Shown here in pieces: positions 37,947 to 50,900 of a stretch of DNA of 64,000 nucleotides. The stretch covers positions 1 through 64,000 of the forward strand of contig VZTJ01003855.1 of NCBI GenBank assembly GCA_013397795.1, given 5' to 3'. The notes beneath the pieces were generated by a model. That model had not been told where the DNA came from. It searched no databases and was given only the letters and a program-made list of their open reading frames with translations. Within the stretch, counting starts at the first letter, position 1. Each line of letters opens with the position of its first letter. Source of the stretch: Orthonyx spaldingii (lineage: Eukaryota > Chordata > Aves > Passeriformes > Orthonychidae). Both the position numbers and the translations under genes were made by a program.

Positions 37947-37977
37947 GATATTTAATGAGGTATTTTCATTAAATATC
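37947..37977. repeat. 12-bp perfect inverted repeat (hairpin)
   Basis: GATATTTAATGA (37947-37958) and its exact reverse complement (37966-37977) flank a 7-base loop. The right arm overlaps the left end of the first copy of the 117-bp direct repeat. The left arm is absent from the second copy, so the hairpin exists only here. Confidence 0.85.
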
Positions 37978-38078
37978 ATGATTCCGACATAATGTATTTT
38001 TCTTAAATTTTATAGGGGCAGAGATTCACATATTTTGCTCCTTTTGCATTCCTTGTGCTGTTTTTAGCATGGATGTAT
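37962..38078 (+). repeat. First copy of a 117-bp direct duplication
   Basis: It starts at ATTTTCATTAAATATCATGA and ends at a GTAT. It is repeated at 38733-38850 with, by my reading, four substitutions and one single-base insertion. Sequence identity falls away abruptly on both sides. The repeat includes TTTTTCTTAAATTTTATAG followed by GGGCAG, which looks like a splice acceptor. I recognise no known repeat family. Confidence 0.9.
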
Positions 38079-38732
38079 CAGCATTAGGATTGCAGTGCTG
38101 GAGCATGAATGGCTGCATTTTTCACCTGAGAGAATTAGAAGAATCTTCATTGTTCTGCATAGTCTTCTCTTTGTATTATTTCTAAGTAAGTGAAAAAAAA
38201 AAATAATCTAAAAATGATATTGCATTTTAGGGCAAAATCTGTCCTTTCTACCTATAGGTGTCTCCAAGTCCAAGGAAAATATTGGCAAAGCAGGAGTTTG
38301 ATTTTATTGGCTACTCTCATATTGGCAACAAAAAAGTCATAAATTGCCTGAAATCCATCCAGTAAATCCCAGAAACTCATGTAAAAGCTGTGAATTTAAG
38401 TAGCACCAGTGCTTCAGCATGGTGCTTTTGTTGACACGGGATGAGGCACTTGCAGTGTGTTCATTTTCATGCAGAGTGATCCTATTTTCTGACATGTATG
38501 ACTGCCTTGTGAAAGGGCATTTTCTTGGATGAACTTGTGTGACTTTGCTGCTGAAGGGGTTGCTCTGGTTTGTCAGTGCTGGGCACACAAGCCAAGCACG
38601 AGGCACAGGGACTGTACCTGTGTGAGGGCTGAAGGGTCTGTGGTAGAGCTCAGGAAGGAATGTGCCATCAGTGTCAGTCGCCAGCTGATTTATAAACTCC
38701 CTTTTTCCTATTATTGCTATAAACTGAAGTTA
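38079..38732. other. Spacer between the direct repeats
   Basis: 654 bases of AT-rich DNA without recognisable genes. The frame at 38337-38606 (-, 89 residues) has no family motif. The spacer shows no obvious internal duplication. Confidence 0.6.
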
Positions 38733-38850
38733 ATTTTCATTAAATATCATGATTCCGACATAATGTATTTTTCTTAAATTTTATAGGGGCAGAGATTCAC
38801 GTATTTTGCTCCTTTTTGCATTCTTTGTGCTGTTTTTAGCATTGGTGTAT
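38733..38850 (+). repeat. Second copy of the 117-bp direct duplication
   Basis: A direct-orientation copy of 37962-38078, 771 bases downstream, with an extra T in a T run and four substitutions. The high similarity indicates a recent duplication compared with the much more diverged CR1 fragments around it. Confidence 0.9.
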
Positions 38851-40721
38851 TTTGGAAATGCTTTGGCCCAGTGTTTTACACACAGCAGTTATTGACCACT
38901 TTCCATTCTAACTACATGGAAGAGAATTTTCTGATTTAGAAAAACGCCATAGAGTTCTTTCCAGGATTCAGATTCTTTTATATTATTGTTCAGGTCCAAG
39001 TAGATATTCTGGGTGACAGTAACATCCAGGGACAGTCTTGGCTGTTACTCTTATGTGCACGTTCATATTCCTGATTTCCATAATTCTGATTTGCCCTGGC
39101 AGCTGGACACCTTGGAGTGTCATCAAGAATTCCAGAATTATTGGCAGAGCAGGAGAATTTAGTCATTCCAAGCATCCTTATTTTTACCTTTTCAGTTAAT
39201 GCCTGACTTCTTAATCACTTTTAGTTTTGTTTCACCTATAAATGAGGGATTAAGACATTAAATTTACAGCAAAAAAGCGCAGCTCAGATTAAAAAGGAAA
39301 GAAGAAAAGAGGAAATGTAATTGGTATAAAAGTTATATAAATGAAATTTCTTATTATTTTTCTTTAAATAATGAATTATTCAGTATTTTGGTGTTAATAA
39401 TTTAACAGAACCCAAAGTAAGATATCAGCAGGATGCATGTGGGATGGGTGGTAGTTCAAGTTTGATGTAGAAGGCTTGCCTTTGTATTGAAGTTGGGTTG
39501 AAGCTTTGATCTATTTATAATGAGTATTCTGAGGGTTTACTAATTATTTTAAACCTGAAGAGAATCTCAGAGTCCATTTTTCTGTTGGAAAGGAACCAAA
39601 AATAAACCTTGCTGGAAGGTAAAGGCAGAAGTCATAAAGTTGGAGCGTGTTTTTTAAAGTTAAAGCACGGCCGCCTACTGGCTATAAGTTCTGAGAAGTT
39701 TGGGGGAAAAATGTATTTTCTGTCTCCTTTTTGCATTCTGTAGCATAAGAAATTTTCTGAGGTACTGCTAACTTCTGACTAGGGATAAGGCATCCTTTAT
39801 ATATTCCATCCACTTACAAAGTTTGCAGCTATGAAGCTGAAATGCAGAATCGTTTTTGTTTTTCTTCAGAATTATATTTAGATTTAAAAACGTGCACCAA
39901 TTTCTGTGACTTACCACATTCATTCTATTAGCAAACTAAATTAACATACATATTTATGAGAAATTGTGGGGTGCTAATAGATTTATCAAGGGAAACTGTA
40001 CAAACCATTCCTGATGGTGCACAAGTACAACTTTAAAAATAAATCTGGATTTATATCTGCTCGGAACATTGCGCAAGACTTGGGAAGCTTTTTTTTGAAA
40101 ACCGTGCTTGTGCCTGATCCATCCTCAATTCCATCTTTAAAGGCAAGATTCTTATTTGTTTCAATTGCTTTGATTTTGTCACTGAAAACAGAGACCCATA
40201 CACTATGGAATTAAGTGCTATTTACATCATGGGAGAAATCTCCCCCCTCCCCTATTTTCTAGGATTTTTTCCAGTTTTCAAAGGATGCTAACTAGTTTAA
40301 TGAATCTATAATGCATGCAAATAATTTCTTTCTTTTTTCTTTTTCTTTTTTTTTTTTTTCCCCATTGAAACAGTATTTGGGATTAAAGGTGAACCTCTTT
40401 TCATGGTTCAAATCATTTTCATTAGCAGGAAGGGAAAACATGCCCAATAAGCCTGGCACTGCAAAAGAATTATTTAAAATGGTTCTGAGGAGCAATTTTT
40501 GCCTTTTCAATTATGCAAACGTTCATCAAGTTTTTGTCTTTGGCAATCTTTGGCTCATACTAAAAAACTGACACAGACTTTTTGACCTGACACAAATGTA
40601 ATTGCTGTGAAGGTTTTCTCCTGCCTTTACCCTGGCACAAGATTAAAGAAATGGAAGCACTGCATTCCACAAATCAAGCTCATACTTATACCTGGATCTT
40701 ATCCTTGTGATTAAATTTTTA
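38851..40721. other. Intronic DNA, nothing recognised
   Basis: AT-rich. A T-rich pyrimidine tract lies at about 40327-40362. No exon or dispersed repeat recognised. Confidence 0.55.
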
Positions 40722-41010
40722 TGGAACCATAGAATAATTCACGTGGGAAGGAGCCCTGGGAGTTTCTAGTCCAGATCTCTGCCTGCAGTGTCAGGGGTGA
40801 ATTCAGATCTGATCGCTTTAGGCTTTGTCCAGTCGGGTCTTAACCCGCACACAACCTCTCCTGGCACCCTGCTCCAAGGCTTAATTAGCCCAAGTGATGA
40901 TTTTTGGCCATAATGCGCAGTCAGAACCTTCCTCATTTCATTTTTCGAGCCTGTCCCTTGCTCTCTCACTCTGCACCTCAGTAAGGGCCTTGCTTTTCCC
41001 TCCTGGCATT
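40722..41010 (-). mobile_element. CR1 LINE 3' fragment
   Basis: The plus strand is the reverse complement of a CR1 3' end: ACCATAGAATAATTCACGTG, GGAAGGAGCCCTGGGAG, TTTGTCCAGTCGGGTCTTAA, GCACACAACCTCTCCTGGCA, CCTGCTCCAAGGCTTAATTA, and AGTCAGAACCTTCCTCATTT occur in the expected order. It is 5'-truncated and substituted throughout. No reverse transcriptase sequence is included. Confidence 0.85.
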
Positions 41011-44000
41011 TTTCCATGTTGGTAATTCCTTCCCTCCTTGAACCTTGTCTTTATACTCAAAGACCTTTCTCTAAAAGACTGAGGCAAAGTTTAGTTTCTT
41101 TCTCTTGTCTTTCTTCACTTTCATGTCACGTGTGTATGAGCTCAGTCGTGAGTTCCCTGTGAAACCAAGGCCTCCTGGTATTTCTGCTTCTTTTCCTGGG
41201 CATGGAGTGTTCTGCTTGCAGGAAGTTGCCCTTACAGGGCTTCCAGCTCTCTTGAGATCCTTTTCTTTCCAGAGTTCCTCACACAGGATCTCACCCACCC
41301 AAAAAATCCCTTCCTAAGCTGAAGTCTGTCCTCAGAAATTCCAGGCTCTGTACTTGGCTACTTGCCGAGACAATTTTTTTTCAAAGAAACTGAGACTATC
41401 ACGATAAAAATAATTATGCTGAAAATATTTTTAATAGCTGAATAATCACATTTATCATTATGGTTTTTACCTATAGCTAGACTTCTAGACTGCTATAACT
41501 CAACAAATAATATATGGGAATCTCTTAATTAGCATACTCTTATAACTAGAGACATTTTGCCAAATTCAGTGAGGTGTAGGTACTTTTTGTTAATTAATTA
41601 CTGAGTGATCATTTAAGAATTTGTCACTGGGACCTAGAAGGAATGGGTAATGAGGCTGCTTGTTACAAATTCAAATGAATCTAGATAAGAAGTATACAAA
41701 AAAGAATATTGGACTTACACCTAGCTGATCACTTCATTAGCTGTACCAAGGAAACAGCTGCTAAAAAGGCCTTTGACTGCTCTCTCACAGAATTTCACTT
41801 CCAAGGTGCTGTTCCTTAAGGTAAATAACGCACATGCTGCCTGTGACCGGTGACTACAGCAAGAATTCTTGCTCACTGCCATCAAATAAAGCATTTAGGG
41901 GGCAAAATTTGTAATGCCACAATATTACAGACAATTTATGCCTTTTATACAACAGATTTTTTTGCTGTGCAGATGTTTGTGAGCGATACAAGACCTGAAA
42001 TTCCATAACAGTGAATATTCCACAGTGTCAAAATTAACACTGACTCCAGTGGAACTGGGGCAGTGGAAGCCTTGTCCAAGTCAATGGAAGGTCAATACAG
42101 ATCAAAATAAAACAGTACCTGGGCGTATTGTTCTTTAACATTAATTATATCTCTATGCTCTTTGCTTTGTTGGGATTATACTGAGGTAGAATTTGGTTTG
42201 GTTTGAAACATTTTTGTATTTAAAATATTTTTGAGTTTAGAATAGTTTTGTAAAACGGGAAGATGATTGGAAGAATGGAGGTCATGTGGAAAAAATATTT
42301 ATTTTCTTTCACTCAGTTTTTGCATCCTTTCTGTTTCACTAAAGTCAGTGAAAGAGGAGATTTTTAAAGCTCATGGAATCCTGTCTGACGTGTAATTGGA
42401 GACCACATGTGATAAACCACAGTGCTGAGCAGTCATGGTTTATTGTGTAAACTGGACACTTAATTCTAATTTATGGTGTTTAATTCTAGAACTTCCTGAG
42501 TAATCCAGGTATGATGTAATACTCTACCAGCTAAGCAATACATGATAAACCAGACTTTTTTCTGCTCTGCTCCTTGTTTTTGCAGCATAGATGAGGTAGA
42601 AAGGAACACATCACTTGGTGCTTGTACACATTTGCCTCGGGGTTGTGGTAATTTGAGTCTGAAGAATGACAAAGTACATAATATACAGAAGATATCAATA
42701 GCTGGGACATGTGCAAAAGCCTTATTCAAAGCACATTGAGTTGTTCTAAATGTTTTAATCTGGTCTTCTAAGCCACGTCTCTATCTCTTATTACAGAGTG
42801 TGTGGTGGCACGACAGCAATTTTGCATAATAAAATATAAAAATATTTAAGTGTTTATTGTTTGCCTCAGTACAAGAACACATTTGCTCATATGAAAAGGA
42901 AAATAAATTACATTTTTTCACCGTGGCTTAAATGTATTGTTGATAAACATGAGATTTCATGTCTTCATTTAGTGAACATGGGAATATTCTCTGTGTATAA
43001 GAAGAAAATCTTTTAAAACTTTAAAAACAGGAAGTTCAGAAAGAACTTTGGTTTATTTCTCATTATTTAACATAAATAAAAATACTTACATGCAATAACA
43101 GAATAAAAGGAAAAAAACAAAAAAGAAAAGAGGGATGCTTGCATGCCACCAAGGACTGGAAGTGTAAGCAATGTACACAAATAACTTTCAAAAGCCCAGG
43201 CTGCTTTCTCTCGGTATTTACCATGTTTAAGCTCCCTGAAGACTGCCATAATTAGTTTTCTCCCTTACAAGTAATTATGAGCACCTGTAATTTAAAGAAA
43301 AATATTTGTGTCTGAGATACGATCCCTCGGGTATTTTTCTTTTAGATCCTTCCTCATTTGCTCTTAGAAGTTCTTTTCCACTAACTCCTACTCTTGGGAT
43401 GCTTTAAATGGGATGAATTGTTCCTCTTCAATTACTTTGAAAACCAGGTGAGGCCTGAAAAAAACCCTTTCTCAAAATAGCAGTGTCTCAGTCTCGAGGG
43501 AATTGTGCAGTCCCGCACACCAGGAGATGCTCTGGAGATGGAAAACCCCAGCACTGTGTTCCTCTCCCCTTCCTTCTGCTTGGAGGTTTCACAGGTCAAA
43601 CTCTACAGAAATTAATCTTCCACACCTGAATGTCGGCATTAGCTTTAAGCTGGGAGATTTCCTCAGAAAGAATTATTTAAGAGTAATTTTGCTTAATGCG
43701 AGGAACTGACAGGATAAGCCACGAAGTCTACAAAGAACTGCCCATTAACTGGACAAACCTAAACCACTGGCTGTCTGAGAAAAGAACTTGATTCAGTTTT
43801 TTATTCTAATACTGTATTGATCTGAGAATGTTCTTGTCGTTCCTTTCGGGGCAGTAGACCACTGATTAAATTTTGGGTGTTTTCCTTTTCATAAGACATT
43901 TTGAATTCCTCTCTGCACTGCATCACCAATACAAGCGGAGGGAACTACTCCATATAACCAAATTCTCAGTGATGGGTGGCAATCACTGAGCATGATTTGG

Positions 44001-47000
44001 TTCTGGAAAGCACTGAGGTTTAAACACTGAGGTTCATACCCCTCAATACCTCTGAGGATAGAGATGTGTAGCCTAAGATTTTAAACTTGTGGGCAAATCA
44101 TAAAGCACAGAACTCTTTAACGATTTCCCAGGTTCTGGATAAAATGTTCATTATGGGAATTTTCTCAGTCTGTGCTGATAAGGAGTTTGTTTTGCATCCT
44201 CTTTTTGAAGAAAGAAATGCCAGTTGTACAAGTTTAAAGGAGAAACATACTGAGGCTGGCTGGGAGACCAGGAGCTCCTGTTGTACAGCTCAGGAAAAGC
44301 CTAACTGGCTCTAATTTCCATCCCTTCTTTAATCCCTCTTAAAGACAATGAAGACAATATGTTCTTGAAGGGCAAAAACATCCTCTGTCTTTCAGCTGTA
44401 TCAGTTTCAGAATTTCTCTGCCTTTCTAACGCATTAATATCAAACTGAGAAAAGGTTAATTAATACAGAACCCAGAAGTACAGCGTGCTCCAGAACGCCC
44501 TTCTTTTATCCTGTCATACAAATACTTCACAAGAATGGTATAAAGCTATTTGTGTGAGCCCCATGCCTGGCTCAGGAATTACCTACAGAAGAAGGGCTTT
44601 TCAAGGAGCAGTGCCCATTCCCTTTAAGGGCCCTGAATGTTTTTTTGGGAATCAACTCCACTTGGTTACATTCGACCTTTCAAAAGGACTGCATTCAAAC
44701 AAAGGGGAACTAATCCAGGTTTCTCAACAAGACTGAAAATGAAAGCAATCACAAGCTTTTCAAAACTTGCAATGGTCTTGGCTGGATGTGCTCACCTTGT
44801 AATTGTATTTTCCTCAAGAGCCTTTCTCCCAAATAAGAGGTTGGGATGCTATTGTAATGTCAAATATGACTCACTGTTACAGTTGCTATTAAAAGTTAGC
44901 AGCTGTAATTAGGGAAGAATTTTGAAGCTGCAGTGTTGTATTGTCAGTTGTAACAGCTTTTAATTATCTTATATTTTTCTTTAAAGTGATCAGCTTTGCT
45001 GAAGTTGAATGTGCTTTTATCATTTTTGCTCTGGAAATGAGCTGACACATTTAATATAATTTAGATAGAAATACTGTTGCTGCAGAAAACAATTGGAATC
45101 TATGAACTTTTTAGAGGATTTTGAGCACAGGAGACAGCCATAGTGCTTAGAGGGATTTTGCCATCATCCAATTAAAACAGTCCTCCATTCTTTCTAATAC
45201 CATTCTATCTGGTCTTAAAATGCTAAGACTAATTACATTAGCCCACAGAGGCTTGCCTGGCTAATACTATTGGCCATTTCCTCAAATAGAGGAATTATAA
45301 ATGATTAAACATTTGCAAATAGGAGCAGTGTTTCTGCTGCAGGACTCGGTGGATCCAGAGGTGCTCTGTGATTCCCTCCTGGCCTGCAGCAGCCTGTGCT
45401 GCCCAGCCTTGGAGCAGGTGCCAGTGCTGGAGTTCCAGCAGCCAATTCCATTGTCCCCCCAGCTTACTGGAGTCCAGGAGGAAACCAAACCCTTTTGTTT
45501 CTATTTCTGCTCTGGGCTTAGGCTGAGGATAGAGAGAATAAAGACAGAGCCTTATAGATTAGTCTTGTAATAGGACATGCCTTGTTATGCACGACTTCGC
45601 TCCCTTTAAGTGCCTGCGGTTGTTTTGGGGGAAAAAATGAGTTTTCCAGGGAAGGATCCTGAATCTTAAGGACCTGGAGGAATGCAGTTGGGACTGCAGA
45701 AGAGCCTGGGTGAGCAGAGTGTCCTGTGGCACCGTGCAGCAGCCTGGAAGGGGAGATACAGCTAAGGAATGCTGCTCTGTGTTGTCGTTCTTGGCAGGCA
45801 GCGTCCTTGTCAATATGCATGAGCACTCAGCAGAGTGAGAGAACCTGTCACCCAGGGGATGTCACACACTGATGACAACAGCCAGGCACAGGTCCTCTAA
45901 CATGTACTCAGATTAAGTTCATTTACAGTTGTCACTCTGAGGCAGGGAAAGCTGCTAGGCAGGAAAGGACAAGCAGCACTGGTGCCGCCGTTCGTACAGC
46001 CAGCATTCCCACTTCTTGCAGCCTGCTTCATAATTGGTTCTTCAAGACTGGAAAAAGTGAAAACTCTGTCTGCTTCAGCAGCTCCAACCAAACTGAAAAT
46101 TAATGCTCATAATCCTTATATTACGATGTCCCCAGGAGAGACCAATTTAGCCCATGACCATTAGTGGGAAAGCTCTCTCTCTCCAGCATGTTGGTGTTAG
46201 GTTGGATTGTTCTGATAAATACTGATTTCATAGGTAACATTGCTGTCCAACTAAAAATCCACCATGGGAGAGATTCATGTCATGATCTTGTTCATGTACT
46301 CCCTTTTGAATTATCCCAGACATTCCTGGCTCTGTCACACAGTCACCAGATTCTGTGGGGCAGGGATTGAACATTTGTTCAATTTGTTTTGGTTTGTTTT
46401 TTCCCTGTCATTAATGTTTGAGGAGGTGGGATGCCTTTCAGATCACAAAAGGAGAAGTAACCAAGGAGGTATGGATGGGTGTCCTTTATCCTTCTAATAC
46501 CTGACTAGTAGGTATCAACAGATGGGTAATAAAATTCTAATCTTTGAGAAAGGAAAAGACCTTCTCCCTGTGAAACTCCAAAAGGCTCACAGAATGCTGC
46601 AGGGGAATTTTACTGTTGTGAATCTAAATATTAGAATTGAAATTTGGCATGTGGGAGCATTGATTTATCACAGAGGAGAAGATTTTCTTTGAAACACTTT
46701 CAGAATTTAATTCCTGTTCTAGGCAGATGCAACACCTTGGCCTGGATTTTTGTTTGGTTGTTTGTTTTGTAAATAAAAATGCCCATCAAAGCAAATCTCA
46801 TCAGTGGGAAGTGCAGTGCAGTGTCAATGGAGTTGGAGGGTTTTGGACAGTTCTGTGGTCACAGTTGCCTACAGAGTTCAGTATCTTGGGGAAAGAAAAT
46901 CTCTAACTCTCACCTTGAGCAGTTTTGTAAACATTGGGCATGTTCTCTTAAATTTTGCTTTAATGCTCAAAAGAAGTTTATTTCACTGAACGCTTTTCAT

Positions 47001-47763
47001 TATTTCTTTTCCATATAAGCACAGTATATATACACACATATCTGTAGACATATAAATCCTAAATAAGTTTATAAATTGAACCGGGAGATTCAGAGTATTA
47101 TGCTTTCCAGAGTAAATAGGTTTTTGAAAAAACTATTTGACTTTGGCTTTCAGAGCACTGGATGAGATATGCAGCATTGGATACACATTTCCCAGGGCTG
47201 GGGGAGCCCAAATTCCACTGAATTTCACGGGACCAAAATACGGGTTCTGACTAAACTATCTGTGATCTGGCTTGCTTTCATGGACATATGTCAAATGAGG
47301 ATATTTAAAAACGAGTCTGTAAATCTGAATAAGAAAATATTTCCAGTATCTTCTGATCCCTTTGAACACAGCCCTTCCATGGGCTTAAAATCTCACTATT
47401 CTGAGGAAAGCACTACGGGTAATTTAAGTTTGAGTAAAGAAAGAAGCAGTCTTTTTTACTTTGAGGGACTATTGCCTGCTTCTTGAGATTATTGAATTTT
47501 CATTCCAGTCTAGAGAGAAGCAGTATATCGCCGAGATGAAACAGAAAGCTTAATAGGCACTATATCTCTTGATGTTTATAGAAACTTAGCCAACAATCTT
47601 AAAAGACACCGGACTGGATTCTAAACTACTGACACAAATGAATTAGGAGGAAATAGCTCTTGCATCAGGACTGCCACATGTGCCATTCACACTGTTAAAA
47701 TACGACATTATTCGTGATTTTGTTATATTAAATTAGAAATTGCGTGTGTTGGAGAATAACGGG
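41011..47763. other. Intronic DNA, nothing recognised
   Basis: About 6.7 kb without a recognised exon, RNA gene or repeat. The part at 41011-41330 is pyrimidine-rich on the plus strand and could be an extension of the neighbouring CR1, but I could not align it. Frames reach at most about 100 residues. Confidence 0.5.
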
Positions 47764-47981
47764 GAATCATAGAATCAGAATGAGCTGAGCTGGAAGGGAC
47801 CCACAAGGATCATCCAGTCCAGCTCCTGGCCCTGCACAGACCCCCTCAAAAATCCCACCCTGTCCATCTCTGGGAGCATTGTCCAAACCCTCCTGGAGCT
47901 CTGGCAGCCTTGGGGCTGGGACCATTCCCTGGGGAGCCTGGGCAGTGCCCAGCACCCTCTGGGGGAAGAACAATTTCATAA
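47764..47981 (-). mobile_element. CR1 LINE 3' fragment
   Basis: A well-preserved reverse-complement CR1 3' end: AATCATAGAATCAGAATGAG, GCTGGAAGGGACCCACAAGG, ATCATCCAGTCCAGCTCCTG, TTGTCCAAACCCTCCTGGAG, and CACCCTCTGGGGGAAGAACA in the expected order. It is 5'-truncated after about 215 bases. It is the least diverged CR1 copy inside the window. A 159-residue frame on the plus strand (47879-48358) starts within it and is an artefact. Confidence 0.9.
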
Positions 47982-50900
47982 AAGAAGACTGGCATTTATT
48001 TTTTCAGCAAGAGACTGCAATAACTGACATCCTACAAGTAGCCAGATTACCTACAAACTTAATTCTTAGAGAAAATAATTTTAACTTCCTTAACAAGACA
48101 AAGATGTGTATCTGTTCCACACTTAAAACTCTTAAAGGAAATTGTCACAATTCTGCCCGGGGGCAGGGGGGACTTCTGTGTTATTTTTGCAGAGTTTTAG
48201 CTTGGCAGCATGGTTTTGCTGTCCAGGTGAGTGGTGTTACTTGCTGTGATCACTGCAGGCCGTGGCAGAGTACTTGTTGTTGTCAGGCACTAGGTGGCCT
48301 GCTTGCTAAAACATCGCCACCGAGGCTTCTGCAGACGATTTGCAAAAGCACTGCATGAAAAATGAGTAAATAAAAATGCAGTTTTAATTTCTGATAGAGG
48401 GTGAGGCATTTAAATGATCTGATGCAAAGTTACAACCACTGCAGGTACTGTAACCTGCCTGAACCCAACTGAGCACACAATTGTTTTGTTCTTGTCTTGC
48501 AGACAGTATTTAGACAAAAGATCAAGGTTTCCCACTAAAGATGGGATACTGACCTGTATATTCCCTAGATCATAAGCTCTTAGTTCCTTTGAGGGAAGGT
48601 GAAAACTGACAAGTACCATATAATGTAACATTTGTTTTAGCACCTGATGGTTTGGTGTGTTGTGCTGAGAAACATGAACAGGGTCAGTGTTATTTATAGT
48701 TTCTAAGGGACAAAGAGAACAGGGGTGTTCAGGAGTTAGTTGTACTCAAGCTGATCTACAGAAAACCAGAATTAAGAGCAGTAAGCAAAGCAAGACCTTG
48801 GTGGCCTTTTTGTTGTTGGTTTGGTTTGGTTTGGAGTGACTGAAGGCTGGACAAGACCTCTGTGTTGCCACCTGAGTCCTGTGCCTGTACAAACCACGTT
48901 AAACTGTGTTTTCCAGCGATTTTGATGTTTTCATTTGTCGTTCTGTGACTCTTGTTAGTGTCAGTAGAAGGAGATGTGTGGTGATCACTCAGTTTGAGCT
49001 TTGGATATTGAACTTAAAAAAAAAAAAGGTATCTATTTTATTTATTTAAATTGTAGTGAATAATAATTGCAATAACAAGCCTTCATTAAATTAGTTGTGC
49101 TGTTGAATTGAATGGCTAAAGTGATGAACCACAGAATGATTTCAGTCTGATTATTGACCTTCTTTATTTCAGGTCAAATGCAAGACTAATGAGATGGCTG
49201 AGATTGGAAAGATCATTTTATCTACCATTGGTAGAATTCTAAAATATTAGTGGTCAGGAAAGGTGCAAATTTTTGTTGTTCTGCAGAGACCACGTGAGCA
49301 GGAGGTGTCTGAACCAAGGGATGAACATAATCTGCATTCCACACAACACCATTGTGATCGTCAGCTTGGAAATTTATCTTGCACACATTTTTCGACTGAA
49401 TTCCCTTAATGCCTCTGTTATAAACCAAATAAATGAACAAACAAGAGAAAGCCCCATTGCACTGATTTCTAATTGCACAGGAAAGGGCATTGTGTGGCTT
49501 GTGTGATTACTGGTTTCGTTTTCTCCTGGAATCATATGAATTTAAACAATGGATTCAGCTAACTGATCATATTCTTCTAGGCCAGGAAAGATATTTCAAC
49601 CTGATATTTGTGTCCTTTATTCTGAGTAAGAGTAGAATACATCAGCAAATATATGGCAGAATAAAATGTGTTCCAAGAAAATGTCTGGTTTTTTTTTTTT
49701 TCCTCCAAGAAAACATTGCATCCCAGTAGAAGAGCTATAAGAACTTGTTGTTTTGTGATTTGATCAAAAAGTGTATTCCTCCCCACTCCAGCCAAGTCTG
49801 AGCATGAATCTCTTGAATTGATTTCAGAGAAAGCAGCCTTGGCAGTGCCCCTCAGGTTACAGAGAGCGAGTCTCCATTTGCAGCAGTGCAGCATCCATCC
49901 ACACTGCACTGAGGAATGATGTGCCTCCTCAGACTCTGCCAGAAAGAGACAAAAAATCTGTGCTGTGTGGCACACACACACTCACACACTCACAAATATC
50001 CTGTCACTAATGCTCGCAGGAGAAGCAGTGAACAAATTACTGATGCATGCAGAAATATCACTGTGAGATGTCAGACTGCCTCCAGGAATTCATCGTCCCT
50101 GGCTATCAGAAAATAGGTGAAATGCGCTGCATCACATAAAATACGGAAAAATTTTATTAGGAAAATAGAGTTGGAAACTTAAGGCACTCATTTTATGTGC
50201 TGGTATGTTTGGAAAGATCAATGTATCTTATAATACTTTACAGAGTACATAGGACTAGCACCAGGAAGTTGCAATAGGAGTTGTGTTTGCTTCTCAACAC
50301 CACGACACTTTACAGCTTCCAGGTTCTCTTCCAGAATAGAACTTTGTCTTGGGGAAATTTGCTGTGGTGCACGTCATAAATAACTTCTATTCCACACAAC
50401 TGGAATCCTGGTAGGTCTTAGTAACAGAACACCAAACTTTCTTTACTACACAGGATGTGAATTTTGTAAATTCTGGGCATTTGTTTTACTGTAAATCATT
50501 GGGACTTCTGACTGACACATCATCAGATGTTACAAGATTGGAAATGTTATTATTTTCTCTATTCATTTAATCAAAAAATCAATATTTCTACTTCTTACCC
50601 CAGTAATTGGTGGAGCAGTTAATCTTGTCACTGTTGTTCTTCCATCTTGTGAGGCAACATATAATTATGTCCTTGTGTCACTTGTCTTGATCTTGTTTAA
50701 GAGATTCAAAACAACCTCTGCATATAAAGGAAAACATCAATTTTCTTGGCAGGTCTCAGATTTGGAGGCATAATTAGCTGCTGTAAAGTCTATCTGTTGT
50801 GTTTGCATGACATTTCTATTACAACCCTAACACAAATGTCTAATTTCCAGAAATAACCAAAATATCTTTGGTCGTTTTTAGTTATCTGAAACAGGCAAAG

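Noticed and set aside
47879..48358. 159-residue open frame on the plus strand
   Set aside because: It begins in the antisense of a CR1 3' end and continues into unrelated DNA; no protein family recognised.
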